This document shows positions 18,043-27,788 of a stretch of DNA of 64,000 bases, piece by piece. Origin of the DNA: Caulobacteraceae bacterium (GTDB lineage Bacteria > Pseudomonadota > Alphaproteobacteria > Caulobacterales > Caulobacteraceae); NCBI GenBank assembly GCA_947441065.1, contig CANESI010000006.1, forward strand, positions 29,253-93,252, read 5' to 3'. Numbering within the stretch: position 1 is the first letter of the stretch; each line of letters starts with the position of its first letter. The position numbers were made by a program, and so were the translations under genes. The notes beneath the pieces were generated by a model. That model was not told the DNA's origin. It saw nothing but the letters and a program-made list of their open reading frames with translations, and searched no databases.

Positions 18043-20499
18043 ATGGAGCGCCCCGCGCCGTCTTTGCCCCCGACCCTGCCAAGCCCGTTTCTTGACTGGT
18101 TTGCGTCCAAGGGCTGGGCGGCGCGCGACCATCAGATCGCGATGGTGCAGAGGGCAAAGGCCGGCCGCCATGTGCTGCTCATCGCCCCGACCGGCGGCGG
18201 CAAGACCTTGGCCGGCTTCCTGCCCAGCCTGATTGACCTGAGCCAAACCCCGGCCTCCGAAAGGCCTGAGGGCATCCACACCCTCTATATTTCGCCGCTC
18301 AAGGCCTTGGCCGTAGATGTGGCGCGTAACCTCATGGCCCCGATTGAGGAGATGGGTCTGCCCATCCGCGTCGAATCGCGTACGGGCGATACCAACCTGT
18401 CCAAGCGTCAGAGGCAAAAGGCCAATCCGCCGGACATCTTGCTGACCACCCCCGAACAGCTCGCCCTGTTCTGCGCTTGGGACGGGGCGAGGGCCTATTT
18501 TGCCAACCTCAAGACCGTGATCATCGACGAGGTCCATGCCTTGCACGGCTCCAAACGCGGCGACCTGCTTTGCCTTGGCTTGGCCCGGCTGCAAAGTTTT
18601 GCCCCCGCCATGCGCCGGGTCGGTCTGTCGGCGACGGTGGAAGACCCAGACCGCTTGCGCCGCTGGATTGCGCCAAGGCCCGAGGTCGCCGATCTGGTGC
18701 TGGGCACGCCCGGTGCCCCGCCGCGCATCGAGGTTCTGCTCTCCGATCAGCGGGTGCCTTGGGCCGGTCACAGCGCTCAGCACGCTATGGCCGAGGTCTA
18801 TGAGACCCTGAAAACCGCGCGAACGGCCCTCGTCTTCGTCAATACCCGCTGGCAGTCAGAATTTGCCTTTCAAGAGCTTTGGCGGCTGAACGAAGACAAT
18901 CTTCCCATCGCCCTGCACCACGGCGCTCTGGCCCCCGAGCAGAGGCGCAAGGTCGAGGCGGCCATGGCCAGAGGAGAACTGCGGGCTGTGGTCTGCACCT
19001 CCACGCTGGATCTGGGCATAGACTGGGGAGCCGTCGATCTGGTCATTCAACTGGCCGCGCCCAAGGGCTCGTCCCGATTGGTTCAGAGGATTGGCCGCTC
19101 AAACCACAGGCTGGATGAGCCCTCGCGCGCCCTGCTGGTTCCGGCCAACCGATTTGAGATGCTGGAATGTCAGGCCGCCCTCGAGGCGGTAGCGGCAGGA
19201 GCCCTTGATGGAGATCCGCCCCGTACCGGCGCCCTCGATGTGTTGGCGCAACATCTGATGGGGGCCTGCTGCGGTGAGGCCCTGTCGAGCGAGGCCCTGT
19301 TTGCCGAGGCAAGGTCGGCTGCGCCTTACGAGGACATGAGCCAGCAGGATTTCGATGATGTCCTGTCCTTCGTGTCGAACGGCGGCTATGCCCTTCGCAC
19401 CTATGACCAGTTTCGCCGCATCGTGACCGGTCAGGACGGACTTTGGCGCGTGCGTAATCCGCAAACGGCCCAGCGGCACCGGCTCAATGTCGGCGCCATT
19501 GTGGCAGGCGCAACCTTGAACATCCGCGTTTCGTCCGGTCGCCACGGCAGCGCGCGAAAGATCGGTGAGGCCGAGGAATGGTATTTTGAACAACTGACCC
19601 CCGGCGACACTTTCCTGTTTGGCGGTGAGGTCTGGCGCTTTGAAGGGGTCAGCGGCATGGATGCCCGCGTCACCCGCTCTGCCGACAAGGAACCGAAAAT
19701 CCCCAGTTGGGGCGGCACCAAGTTCTCCATGTCTACCCATCTGGCCGAGCGCGTCCGGGATATGATCATGGACCGCGACCACTGGCAGCAGCTTCCCGGC
19801 GATGTGCAAGATTGGCTTGGGGCGCAGGCGGCCCATTCGGCCATTCCCGCCGCCGATGGGCTTCTGGTCGAAACCTTCCCGCGCGGCGGCAAGCACTATC
19901 TGGTCTGCTATCCCTTTGAGGGTCGGCTGGCCCATACCACCTTGGCCATGTTGCTGACCCGGCGGCTGGACCGACTGGGCGTCGCGCCTCTGGGCTTTGT
20001 CTGTAACGACTATGTCCTCTGTATCTGGGCCATGAAGCCGATGGATGGTCTGGACCTTGATGGGCTGTTTCAACAGGACATGCTGGGGGACGATCTCGAA
20101 GCTTGGCTGGATGAGAGTGTGATGCTCAAGCGCATGTTCCGCCACTGCGCCCTGATCTCCGGCCTGATCGAGCGGCGGTTTGCGGGGGCGGAGAAGTCGG
20201 GTCGTCAAGTGACCTTCTCCAGCGACCTGATCTATGACGTGCTACGCAAGCATCAGCCCGACCATCTGTTGCTGCGATGCGCGCGCGCCGATGCGGCTGT
20301 GGGGATGCTCGATATTCGCAGGCTGGGCGATTTCTTGCAGCGGATCGTTGGAAAGGTCCGGGGGATCAGCCTGCCCAAGGTCTCGCCCTTTGCCGTGCCC
20401 GTGATGATGGAGATTGGCCGCGAGGCCATTGCCGGTGCCGCGCAAGAGGCCATTCTAGAAGCCGCCGCATTTGACCTTATCAGTGAGGCCCTCTCGTGA
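18043..20499 (+). CDS. Ligase-associated DEXH-box helicase (Lhr-core family)
   Basis: LLIAPTGGGKTLAGFLPSL, VIIDEVHAL, VGLSATVEDPD, VVCTSTLDLGIDWGAVDLVIQLAAPKGSSRLVQRIGRSNHR. Confidence 0.93.
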   Translation: MERPAPSLPPTLPSPFLDWFASKGWAARDHQIAMVQRAKAGRHVLLIAPTGGGKTLAGFLPSLIDLSQTPASERPEGIHTLYISPLKALAVDVARNLMAPIEEMGLPIRVESRTGDTNLSKRQRQKANPPDILLTTPEQLALFCAWDGARAYFANLKTVIIDEVHALHGSKRGDLLCLGLARLQSFAPAMRRVGLSATVEDPDRLRRWIAPRPEVADLVLGTPGAPPRIEVLLSDQRVPWAGHSAQHAMAEVYETLKTARTALVFVNTRWQSEFAFQELWRLNEDNLPIALHHGALAPEQRRKVEAAMARGELRAVVCTSTLDLGIDWGAVDLVIQLAAPKGSSRLVQRIGRSNHRLDEPSRALLVPANRFEMLECQAALEAVAAGALDGDPPRTGALDVLAQHLMGACCGEALSSEALFAEARSAAPYEDMSQQDFDDVLSFVSNGGYALRTYDQFRRIVTGQDGLWRVRNPQTAQRHRLNVGAIVAGATLNIRVSSGRHGSARKIGEAEEWYFEQLTPGDTFLFGGEVWRFEGVSGMDARVTRSADKEPKIPSWGGTKFSMSTHLAERVRDMIMDRDHWQQLPGDVQDWLGAQAAHSAIPAADGLLVETFPRGGKHYLVCYPFEGRLAHTTLAMLLTRRLDRLGVAPLGFVCNDYVLCIWAMKPMDGLDLDGLFQQDMLGDDLEAWLDESVMLKRMFRHCALISGLIERRFAGAEKSGRQVTFSSDLIYDVLRKHQPDHLLLRCARADAAVGMLDIRRLGDFLQRIVGKVRGISLPKVSPFAVPVMMEIGREAIAGAAQEAILEAAAFDLISEALS

Positions 20500-21215
20500 C
20501 GGCGCCCACCAACCCTCCTGTCCGTTTGCCCTGCGGATCGATCCGGCTGAGGGTCAATGGAGAGGCGGTGACCTTACGTCCCTCCGGCGCCCTTTGGCTA
20601 GAACAGCATCAAACCTTGGTGGTGGCAGATCTGCACCTCGAAAAGGGGTCGGCCTATGCCGCACGCGGCCAGATGCTGCCGCCCTATGACACGGCTGAGA
20701 CCTTGCGCCGTCTTACCCAAGAGGTCACCGCCCTAGGGCCGGGGCGACTGATCCTGCTGGGGGATAGTCTGCATGATGGTCAGGCCGAGGCGCGGCTTGC
20801 CCCGGCCGATGTCGACCAGATTGATCGCCTTGCTCAGGGGTTGGAGTTGCTGTGGGTCATCGGCAACCATGACGCCGACGGCCCCCGCCATCTTCCGGGC
20901 CAGACCATGGATGAGATCCATATCAATCCGTTAATCTTGCGCCACGAACCCTTGCCCGCACCGCAGCCGGGCGAGGTGGCCGGACACCTGCATCCCTGCG
21001 CCAAGGTGGCGGGGAAAGGCCGCAGCGTCAGGCGGCGCTGTTTTGCGACCGATGGCCAAAGACTGATCTTACCGGCCTTCGGGGCCTATGCCGGGGGATT
21101 GAATCTGCGCGACTCCGCCTTCAGCCCGCTCTTTGCCAAGCCCCCGATAGCGGCGGCCTTGGGCAAGGATCAGGTCCACCTGATCGGCTGGAACCAGTTG
21201 GTCGCGGATCGATAG
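20496..21215 (+). CDS. pdeM: Ligase-associated metallophosphoesterase
   Basis: LVVADLHLEKGSAYAARG, LILLGDSLHD, LWVIGNHD, GHLHP; GTG start overlaps the helicase stop (GTGA). Confidence 0.88.
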   Translation: MTAPTNPPVRLPCGSIRLRVNGEAVTLRPSGALWLEQHQTLVVADLHLEKGSAYAARGQMLPPYDTAETLRRLTQEVTALGPGRLILLGDSLHDGQAEARLAPADVDQIDRLAQGLELLWVIGNHDADGPRHLPGQTMDEIHINPLILRHEPLPAPQPGEVAGHLHPCAKVAGKGRSVRRRCFATDGQRLILPAFGAYAGGLNLRDSAFSPLFAKPPIAAALGKDQVHLIGWNQLVADR

Positions 21216-21218
21216 GGC

Positions 21219-21671
21219 TTAGACCCGCAGAGACTGCTCAAAAACAAAGGCCATCGAAACCCCGGCGACCACCGTCAAGGTTGTCCGCAGGGGCGCGTAC
21301 CAATGGGGGGTCTCGGCGGATCCCGTATCCCAAAGCCATTGGGCGAGATAGACCGCGATCAGGCCGCCCAGTTGCCAAGAGAGGGGCACCCAGATCGCAC
21401 CAAGCAAAAGGCCCCAAGCGGCCAAGCTGGGCAAAACCGCTAGGGTGAGGATCCTACCACGGGGTGGATAGTGACGGACGCACTCCATCCCCCAACGCGC
21501 GCCCCCCAAGAACGACAGGATGACGGCGGAATAGGTCAGCATGGCCAAGCTCATAGGACCATGTAGATTTGCAGGTCCCGCGCAATATCCCACTGCCGTG
21601 CCAATGAAGGGCAAGGTACCGCCAAGGCCTAGGACCCAGGCCGCTATGGCCGGTTTTTCTCTTGCGGGCAT
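21219..21671 (-). CDS. DUF3429 family membrane protein
   Basis: GLGGTLPFIGTAVGYC...AMLTYSAVILSFLGGARWGMECV; several TM segments. Confidence 0.75.
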   Translation of the reverse strand: MPAREKPAIAAWVLGLGGTLPFIGTAVGYCAGPANLHGPMSLAMLTYSAVILSFLGGARWGMECVRHYPPRGRILTLAVLPSLAAWGLLLGAIWVPLSWQLGGLIAVYLAQWLWDTGSAETPHWYAPLRTTLTVVAGVSMAFVFEQSLRV

Positions 21672-21677
21672 GAGGAC

Positions 21678-22445
21678 TTAACTCCTGCGGAAGATCACAG
21701 AGGCACCATAGCCGCTGGCGATGGCAAGAAAAACCGCTAAAAATCCATAGGCCCAAGGGCGCTGATGGGCGAACAGATAGATGGTGCGCTCAATCCCGAC
21801 CTTGCGGACCTCTAGGGTGCGTTGGCGGACCTGAACCTCGCGGCCCTCTTGGAACAGATGGATCTCGGCCTGATAGCGACCAATCGGTGCGGCAGTCGGT
21901 AGGTTTATCTCAGCGCGGAACAGGCTCTTATCGACATAGGTTACGCCGCGCTCATTTTGATCATAGAGCCCGGCGGCATGCTTGATCCGCACCACGGCGC
22001 GCCGATAGTCCAGATAGTCACTGCCCAAACGGCTTACCACCAGATCCTTAACGCCAAAACGGGTTTCCACAGCCCCGTCGGCAGGGGTTTTGAAGGCCAG
22101 ATGATCGACCCCGATTGCCAGACGGCGAAGGGTGCCATAGTCGGCGATCTCGCTCAGCGGACGACTGCTCGCCACAGTATAGAAGCCCGGCGCGCCTTGG
22201 AACACGACCGGGCGGCTATTGAGCCATAGGCCAGCGACCTGAACCTTGCGGGCAATACGAACCGGCTGGTCGGGACCTCGAACCACGACCACCACATCGG
22301 CAGGCCGGTCGGTGCTGTTAAACACCGCGCCATAGAGCACGATCTTCTGACCCTTATAGTCCGAGGACACCTCGACCATGGTTGTGGTCAAGGCGGCGGA
22401 AACGCTGGCCGCAGAGACTGGCGGTGGGGGAAGATCAAACGCCAT
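21678..22445 (-). CDS. TIGR02186-family membrane protein
   Basis: MAFDLPPPPVSAASVSAALTTTMVEVSSDYKGQKIVLYGAVFN...C-terminal TM helix. ATG at 22445 overlaps the upstream stop; the track's start at 22904 runs out of frame through the neighbouring gene. Confidence 0.75.
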   Translation of the reverse strand: MAFDLPPPPVSAASVSAALTTTMVEVSSDYKGQKIVLYGAVFNSTDRPADVVVVVRGPDQPVRIARKVQVAGLWLNSRPVVFQGAPGFYTVASSRPLSEIADYGTLRRLAIGVDHLAFKTPADGAVETRFGVKDLVVSRLGSDYLDYRRAVVRIKHAAGLYDQNERGVTYVDKSLFRAEINLPTAAPIGRYQAEIHLFQEGREVQVRQRTLEVRKVGIERTIYLFAHQRPWAYGFLAVFLAIASGYGASVIFRRS

Positions 22446-23368
22446 CAGCCCCCCGCTCCCGGGGCGAGCACAAAGGGATCGGCCGGGGTGACAAACACAC
22501 CCAGCCCCATCTGCAAGCCGACCAGCAAGACGATGACCGCGAGCACGACCCGCAGTTCTTCGGCGCGGAACCGGGCCGACGCCCTCGCCCCCAACTGCGC
22601 GCCAATCACGCCGCCAAACAGCAGCAAGGTCGCCAACATCAGATCCACGGTCTGGTTGCGCCCCGCCTGAAGGATGGTGACGAAGGAGGTGGTGATGATG
22701 ATCTGAAAGAGGCTGGTTCCCACCACGACCCCTGCAGGCATACGCAGCAGATAGACCATGGCAGGCACGAGCACGAAGCCGCCGCCCACCCCCATGACAG
22801 CCGACAGGATGCCGACAAAGACCCCGATCAGAACCGGGGGAATGATGCTGATATAGAGCCGCGAACGCGGGAACTTCATCTTTAGGGGCAGGCCATAGAG
22901 CCAAGCGGGCCGACGATCCTTTACGGCCTCAGGCGGCTCGCCTCGACGGCGGCGCAGCAGGGCACCCAGAGATTCAATCAGCATCAGGCCGCCAATGACG
23001 CCCAGAAAGATCAGATAGGATAGGGATACGACCAGATCGCCCTGCCCCATAAGGCGCAGCATCCGGAAAATCTCGACGCCAAGCAGGGACCCTACCGCAC
23101 CCCCTGCGGCCAAGACCGCGCCCATACGAAAGTCCACCGCGCGCTTTCGGCCATAGGCAAAGACGCTCGAGGCCGAGGAGGCCACAACGTGATTGGCTTG
23201 GCTGGCGACAGCCACGGCAGGGGGAATGCCCATAAAGACCAGGACGGGGGCCATCAGAAAGCCGCCGCCAATGCCAAACAGGCCGGAAATGAACCCCACG
23301 ACCATGCCCAGCCCGATCAATAGCGGCGCATTGACCGACACCTCGGCTATGGGCAGATAGACATCCAA
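22445..23368 (-). CDS. TauE/SafE (TSUP) family transporter
   Basis: GLGMVVGFISGLFGIGGGFLMAPVLVFMGIPPAVAVASQANHVVASS; GILSAVMGVGGGFVLVPAMVYLLRMP. Confidence 0.92.
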   Translation of the reverse strand: MDVYLPIAEVSVNAPLLIGLGMVVGFISGLFGIGGGFLMAPVLVFMGIPPAVAVASQANHVVASSASSVFAYGRKRAVDFRMGAVLAAGGAVGSLLGVEIFRMLRLMGQGDLVVSLSYLIFLGVIGGLMLIESLGALLRRRRGEPPEAVKDRRPAWLYGLPLKMKFPRSRLYISIIPPVLIGVFVGILSAVMGVGGGFVLVPAMVYLLRMPAGVVVGTSLFQIIITTSFVTILQAGRNQTVDLMLATLLLFGGVIGAQLGARASARFRAEELRVVLAVIVLLVGLQMGLGVFVTPADPFVLAPGAGG

Positions 23369-23465
23369 AGGGCCGGGCCTCGCTCACGCTTGACGGTCAG
23401 GTCGTACCGGAGTCTAGGCCAAGAAGGGCTTGAAGATCAATGTGTAACCGCCCGTTTGGTAGTTA

Positions 23466-25661
23466 TCAGGACCCAGCCCTAAAGGCCCGGGCCTGACGCT
23501 CAATTTCAGCCCGCCCACCAGACGGCACCTGAGCCTTGAGTGTGGCCACCTTCTTGAGGGCCTCTTGATCGCCCGTTTGCGCCGCAATCAGATACCAGCG
23601 ATAGGCCTCAGCGCTGTTGGCCGTGACGCCAAGCCCGGTCTCATAGAGCTGAGCCAGATTATACTGGCTGTCGAGCATGCCGCGCTCGGCGGCCCGGCGG
23701 AACCATTGGGCTGCAAGAACCGGGTTCTGAGCCCCACCTTGGCCATAATAGTGATAGAGCCCCATCCGGTGCATCGCCTCGACCACACCCGACCTTGCCG
23801 AACGTTCGGTCCAAAGGCGGGCCGTCGGCAGGTCCTTGGTTAGGCCCAGATCGCCAGTTTCAAACAGCTTTCCCAAGTCGTTTTGAGCCGGAGCATAGCC
23901 CTGTTCGGCAAGGCGCTTGAGCTTGGCCAAACCGGTGCCGTCCGTTGAGGACAGGCTCTTGAGCAGATTGGCATAGTCCCGCGAGGAGATGACAGACCTT
24001 GATTGGGTGACCGATTCAATCGGCGTACCGACATCATTTTGGGTCAAATCAGGGCTAAGGGCGGCAACGGCAGTGCGGGGTGCACGCGGCGTTGAGGGTT
24101 CTGCCGCTTGGACCATCTGGCTGGCATCGGGGATCGGTACAGCGGCTTTCCGTTCACCCTTGAGCGTGGTCATGATCGTCTGGAAGGCTTGAGCGGGAGA
24201 AAGATTTTGCTGGCCAGAGCCGAGGATCGCCAAACCGGCAATGGCGACCGCCACGGAGATAACCGCCAAGCTGGCGACGATGGCCTTACGAGGCACCACT
24301 TGCTTCTGCCGGCGGGTCGCACGGCCTTTGGAGGGCGCGCGCGCAAATAGAACGTCACCATCGCCTTGGATCACTGACAAAGGCGCGGCTCTCGCGGGCT
24401 GATAGGCCTCTGAGACAAGCTTTGGGTCTGGCTCGACCTCTTTCGCTTGGATTTCTGCAGGCACACCGATGATCTCGTCGGCCTGATCTTCTAAACGCTC
24501 ATCCTGCAGGCCGTTGATCTTTGCGGCCAGTTCAGCGGCAAGACCGCTAGAGAAGAAGCTTGCACCCTCATCCCCGTCGATTTCGCCGCCCTCGACGTCG
24601 TCCAGCGAAGGCTCAGGCAGACTTGACCCTGCACCAAGCTCCGCCCAAGAGGGCTCCAACTCACCCTCATCCATGGTCATGAACGGATTGATCAGAGTGG
24701 GTTCAAGAGGACGGGTTTCAGCCATGACCTTCTCAGGCGCGGGCTCAGGCTCAGGCTCAGCGTCAACCTCGACTTCAGCAAGTACAGGCGCAGGACCAAC
24801 AACCCGTTGATCCAGCTTGGTGCGGGCCTCTTCCAAAAGTCGGGCTGTGCGCTCTTCGCTCTGACGAATCCGTTCGGACAGATCCGTTGTGGCCTCAAAG
24901 GTGCGCTCAGCCATGCTGCTGGATAGAAGCGAAAACTCATCCTTGGCTTCTGTAATGGCTTGAGAAGAACGGCGCTCTGAACTGGCAATCCGTTCTGACA
25001 GCCGATCCGTAATCCGATTGATCTCAGCGCCCAGCCGCTCGAGCGAGTCGGACTGAACGATCTCGTAGCGCCCGAGCCTTTGATCCATCGCGCCGCCGAG
25101 GCGGGCCACTTCACCGCTTACCTGTTCAAGAGCGGCAGAAGACCGCCGCTCGGCCGACAGCACATGCCGGCCCATGGCCTCCAAGGCCTTGGCAAGCTGC
25201 GAGAAGCGGCGGTCTGTGCTGGACTTGAGGCTTTGGACCAGATCGCTGCGAACATCCTCGACCTGCTTGTGCAGATCGCGCGCGAGTGCCTCGAACCGAT
25301 GTTCAATCGTGTGACGCTCGCCCAATCCACCGGCCCCGGATTTGGCCAGCCGATCAATGGCCGCCTGCAGGCCTTGGATCGCTTCAGAGGTCGCGGCCTC
25401 GGTCCGATCCAAGCGCTCGTTCAGACGCGCCACGACAGCCTCAGCCAACTGGGCGGTTTGGGCGTCCTGCGCCTTTAGAGGTTTGGTTCGGTCATGGGCT
25501 GGCATCACCAAGCGAACAGCAGAACGCTCTGCTGTCTCTGGGAACTCGGGCTCTGGCCCCTCTACGCTCCAGGGTTCCCCCAAGGCCATCCGATTCGGTC
25601 TCCACCTATTGGGCCCTAGGCTAACGCCGGTTTGATAGGGTGTAAACGAACCATTAACCAC
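23466..25661 (-). CDS. PodJ-like polarity protein: coiled coil, single TM, three Sel1 repeats
   Basis: Long N-terminal heptad-like region, acidic linker, TM KAIVASLAVISVAVAIAGLAILG, then APAQNDLGKLFETGDLG / AMHRMGLYHYYGQGG / SQYNLAQLYETGLGV Sel1 repeats. Start is GTG at 25661 or ATG at 25589. Confidence 0.7.
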   Translation of the reverse strand: MVNGSFTPYQTGVSLGPNRWRPNRMALGEPWSVEGPEPEFPETAERSAVRLVMPAHDRTKPLKAQDAQTAQLAEAVVARLNERLDRTEAATSEAIQGLQAAIDRLAKSGAGGLGERHTIEHRFEALARDLHKQVEDVRSDLVQSLKSSTDRRFSQLAKALEAMGRHVLSAERRSSAALEQVSGEVARLGGAMDQRLGRYEIVQSDSLERLGAEINRITDRLSERIASSERRSSQAITEAKDEFSLLSSSMAERTFEATTDLSERIRQSEERTARLLEEARTKLDQRVVGPAPVLAEVEVDAEPEPEPAPEKVMAETRPLEPTLINPFMTMDEGELEPSWAELGAGSSLPEPSLDDVEGGEIDGDEGASFFSSGLAAELAAKINGLQDERLEDQADEIIGVPAEIQAKEVEPDPKLVSEAYQPARAAPLSVIQGDGDVLFARAPSKGRATRRQKQVVPRKAIVASLAVISVAVAIAGLAILGSGQQNLSPAQAFQTIMTTLKGERKAAVPIPDASQMVQAAEPSTPRAPRTAVAALSPDLTQNDVGTPIESVTQSRSVISSRDYANLLKSLSSTDGTGLAKLKRLAEQGYAPAQNDLGKLFETGDLGLTKDLPTARLWTERSARSGVVEAMHRMGLYHYYGQGGAQNPVLAAQWFRRAAERGMLDSQYNLAQLYETGLGVTANSAEAYRWYLIAAQTGDQEALKKVATLKAQVPSGGRAEIERQARAFRAGS

Positions 25662-25748
25662 GGGAGGCGATTAATTAAACACAATTTTAAGGAGCCTATT
25701 GTCCGAGTAGCCCTTGCGCAGGGGTCATAGGATCGCCATTCAAGGCCT

Positions 25749-25961
25749 ATGGATCAGACGACCACCTTGGTGATTGGCGCAATCGCCGCTCTCTTGACCG
25801 CATTTTTTGGCTGGCGCGGGGCCCTGCCGCCGAACTTCGCTAAGGGGCCGAGGCTCATTCCCTATCGGTTCTTGATGCTATTAAGTGCTGCGGTCCTGTT
25901 GATGATGGTCGTCCATCTGGCCAACCTCCTCGGGATCCAGACCGGCAATGGCCAACGTTAA
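25749..25961 (+). CDS. Small hypothetical membrane protein, two predicted TM helices
   Basis: 70 aa, MDQTTTLVIGAIAALLTAFFGWRGALPP...RFLMLLSAAVLLMMVVHLANLLG, in an otherwise empty gap and not antisense to a known gene. Confidence 0.6.
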   Translation: MDQTTTLVIGAIAALLTAFFGWRGALPPNFAKGPRLIPYRFLMLLSAAVLLMMVVHLANLLGIQTGNGQR

Positions 25962-27616
25962 TTCGAAGGCTCGTCTGGGCGCTTGGGTCGCTTAGCGAGG
26001 CCCACCATACCCCCTGATGCCAGCATGCTCGCATCGGCCAAGAGAATCGGTATGGCCCATTTGTGAGGTGCAGCCACATAGCGCGGCTCCCAGATCGGAT
26101 CATACTTGTCCTTGTAGCGCCGCACGCCCCGGAAATTGTAGATCTCCTCGCCGCGCTCGAACATCAGCCGCCCCACGCGAGACAGGATCGGTGCCAAGGG
26201 ACGATCTTCCAAACCGGCCAAGGGCGCGACGCCAAATTCAAAGGCGACATAGCCCTGACCCACACCCCAGTGCAGCAATTCGACAAACAGATAGTCCATG
26301 ACGTTCTTGGGTGCATCATCGGAGTAGCGCATCAGATCCATCGAAAAGGTCGTACGATCCGGTGTGGTCCAGATGGTGGCGAAAGCAACAATCTTGCCGT
26401 CGACCCGAACCAGGGCGCAGGGGAATTCTGCAACATAGCGCCGAATAAACCCACCCAAGGAGAAGGCCTTATCACCGCCCGCATGGTGCTTAAGCCAAGC
26501 GTCAGAAATGGCTTCAAGCTCGTCAAGGATCGCAGGAACAGCTTGGGCAGGAACCACTTCAAACAGCGCCCCGACCTCGCCAGCCTTGCGCCAATTGCGG
26601 CGTAGAACCTCACGTTTGCGACCCTTGAGGCTGAAACTGTCCAAGGGCACAGCGGCAGATTCGCCGGTCTTTTGGATGGAAAGGCCCAGTTCGACCGCTT
26701 CGGGCAAGATATCGGGTCCAATACCATAGAGCGCCGGACGGGCGGCGTGAGCATCGGCCAGTTCTCTAAACCGCCACAGAAGTTCCATCCGCTCATCACG
26801 GCGTCCGACCGGAGGACCCATCGCGATCCAAGACCTGCCCCGAACACCGAACATCAAAAAGGTTTCACCCGACTGTGAGAACAGGAACCGCTTGTCGCCG
26901 AGCAGGGCGAGGTTGGCTTCGGGAGGGGCATCCTCCGAACCGGCCAAGATGGCGCGGACCCGCTCAAAGGTCGGATCATCATCGCCCACAACCGGCGGCG
27001 TTGCGGGGGTCGAGATCAGCCGCCAAATGCCAATGACCATGAACAGGATCGCGACGCCCGCCGACGCCCGCAGCGAACGGCTCACATCATTGTCCGCCAT
27101 AACCCGCCACCAGAGCTCGTCCGAATAGCCAATATTGTCGAACGACCACAGGCCCAATGACACCGTGCCAACAATCGCCGCCAGGGCCGACAACATCCAT
27201 CCCGGTGTAATCTCGACACGGGTCAGACGGGCCTTGCGCGGAAAGGCTTCATGCATAGGGAGAAGCAAGATCCCGATCAGCCCCAGCGCGACGCTTTCTT
27301 CCCAATTAAACCCTTTCAAGAGCGCCAAGATCGCGCTCAAGGTCACCAGCCCGATTGTCGCGGCCCAAGCCGCATCGAGACGGCGGCGCAGGCCAAAGGC
27401 CAGCAGCACCAAGACCAAACCCAAAATGCTCGACACGAAGTGGCTGATTTCGACCAGCGAAAGGGGCGCGAACTCCACGAGGTTGCGCAACCGTTCCGGC
27501 TCGGACGGTGTGGCTCCAGAGGCCAGCAGTATCAGACCCGCGGCGAGGGCTGCGATAGCTGCAAGGGTTGGCGCGAGGGCCAAAATTCCTGGTTTGATAT
27601 CTTGCGCCCAGCGCAT
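25958..27616 (-). CDS. MprF-like / DUF2156 phosphatidylglycerol lysyltransferase-domain membrane protein
   Basis: N-terminal TM helices, then GDKRFLFSQSGETFLMFGVRGRSWIAMGPPVG...FSMDLMRYSDDAPKNVMDYLFVELLHWGVGQGYVAFEFGVAPLAGL...YNFRGVRRYKDKYDPIWEPRYVA. Confidence 0.87.
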   Translation of the reverse strand: MRWAQDIKPGILALAPTLAAIAALAAGLILLASGATPSEPERLRNLVEFAPLSLVEISHFVSSILGLVLVLLAFGLRRRLDAAWAATIGLVTLSAILALLKGFNWEESVALGLIGILLLPMHEAFPRKARLTRVEITPGWMLSALAAIVGTVSLGLWSFDNIGYSDELWWRVMADNDVSRSLRASAGVAILFMVIGIWRLISTPATPPVVGDDDPTFERVRAILAGSEDAPPEANLALLGDKRFLFSQSGETFLMFGVRGRSWIAMGPPVGRRDERMELLWRFRELADAHAARPALYGIGPDILPEAVELGLSIQKTGESAAVPLDSFSLKGRKREVLRRNWRKAGEVGALFEVVPAQAVPAILDELEAISDAWLKHHAGGDKAFSLGGFIRRYVAEFPCALVRVDGKIVAFATIWTTPDRTTFSMDLMRYSDDAPKNVMDYLFVELLHWGVGQGYVAFEFGVAPLAGLEDRPLAPILSRVGRLMFERGEEIYNFRGVRRYKDKYDPIWEPRYVAAPHKWAIPILLADASMLASGGMVGLAKRPKRPDEPSN

Positions 27617-27788
27617 GCGACTTCCCGAAAGGCCAATTGGTCGAGCTTATATCGTAATTTTCGCAACAGTTTGATGGCTTCGACAGTTTACGACCTAAAC
27701 AATGCAACACAATGGTTTCAAAGGGCTTGCTCCGGCCCGCGCCCTTGATAAGGTCCGGACAAATCCAGACGATGTGAGGAAACCCACC

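Noticed and set aside
19099-20208. 369-aa minus-strand ORF
   Set aside because: Antisense to the DEXH helicase gene.
21678-22904. 408-aa ORF as a single protein
   Set aside because: The upstream third overlaps the TauE/SafE gene in another frame and is low-complexity; the real start is the ATG at 22445.
25620-25690. Possible CtrA-binding site upstream of the PodJ-like gene
   Set aside because: Three TTAA half-sites occur, but spacing does not match TTAA-N7-TTAA, so there is not enough support.
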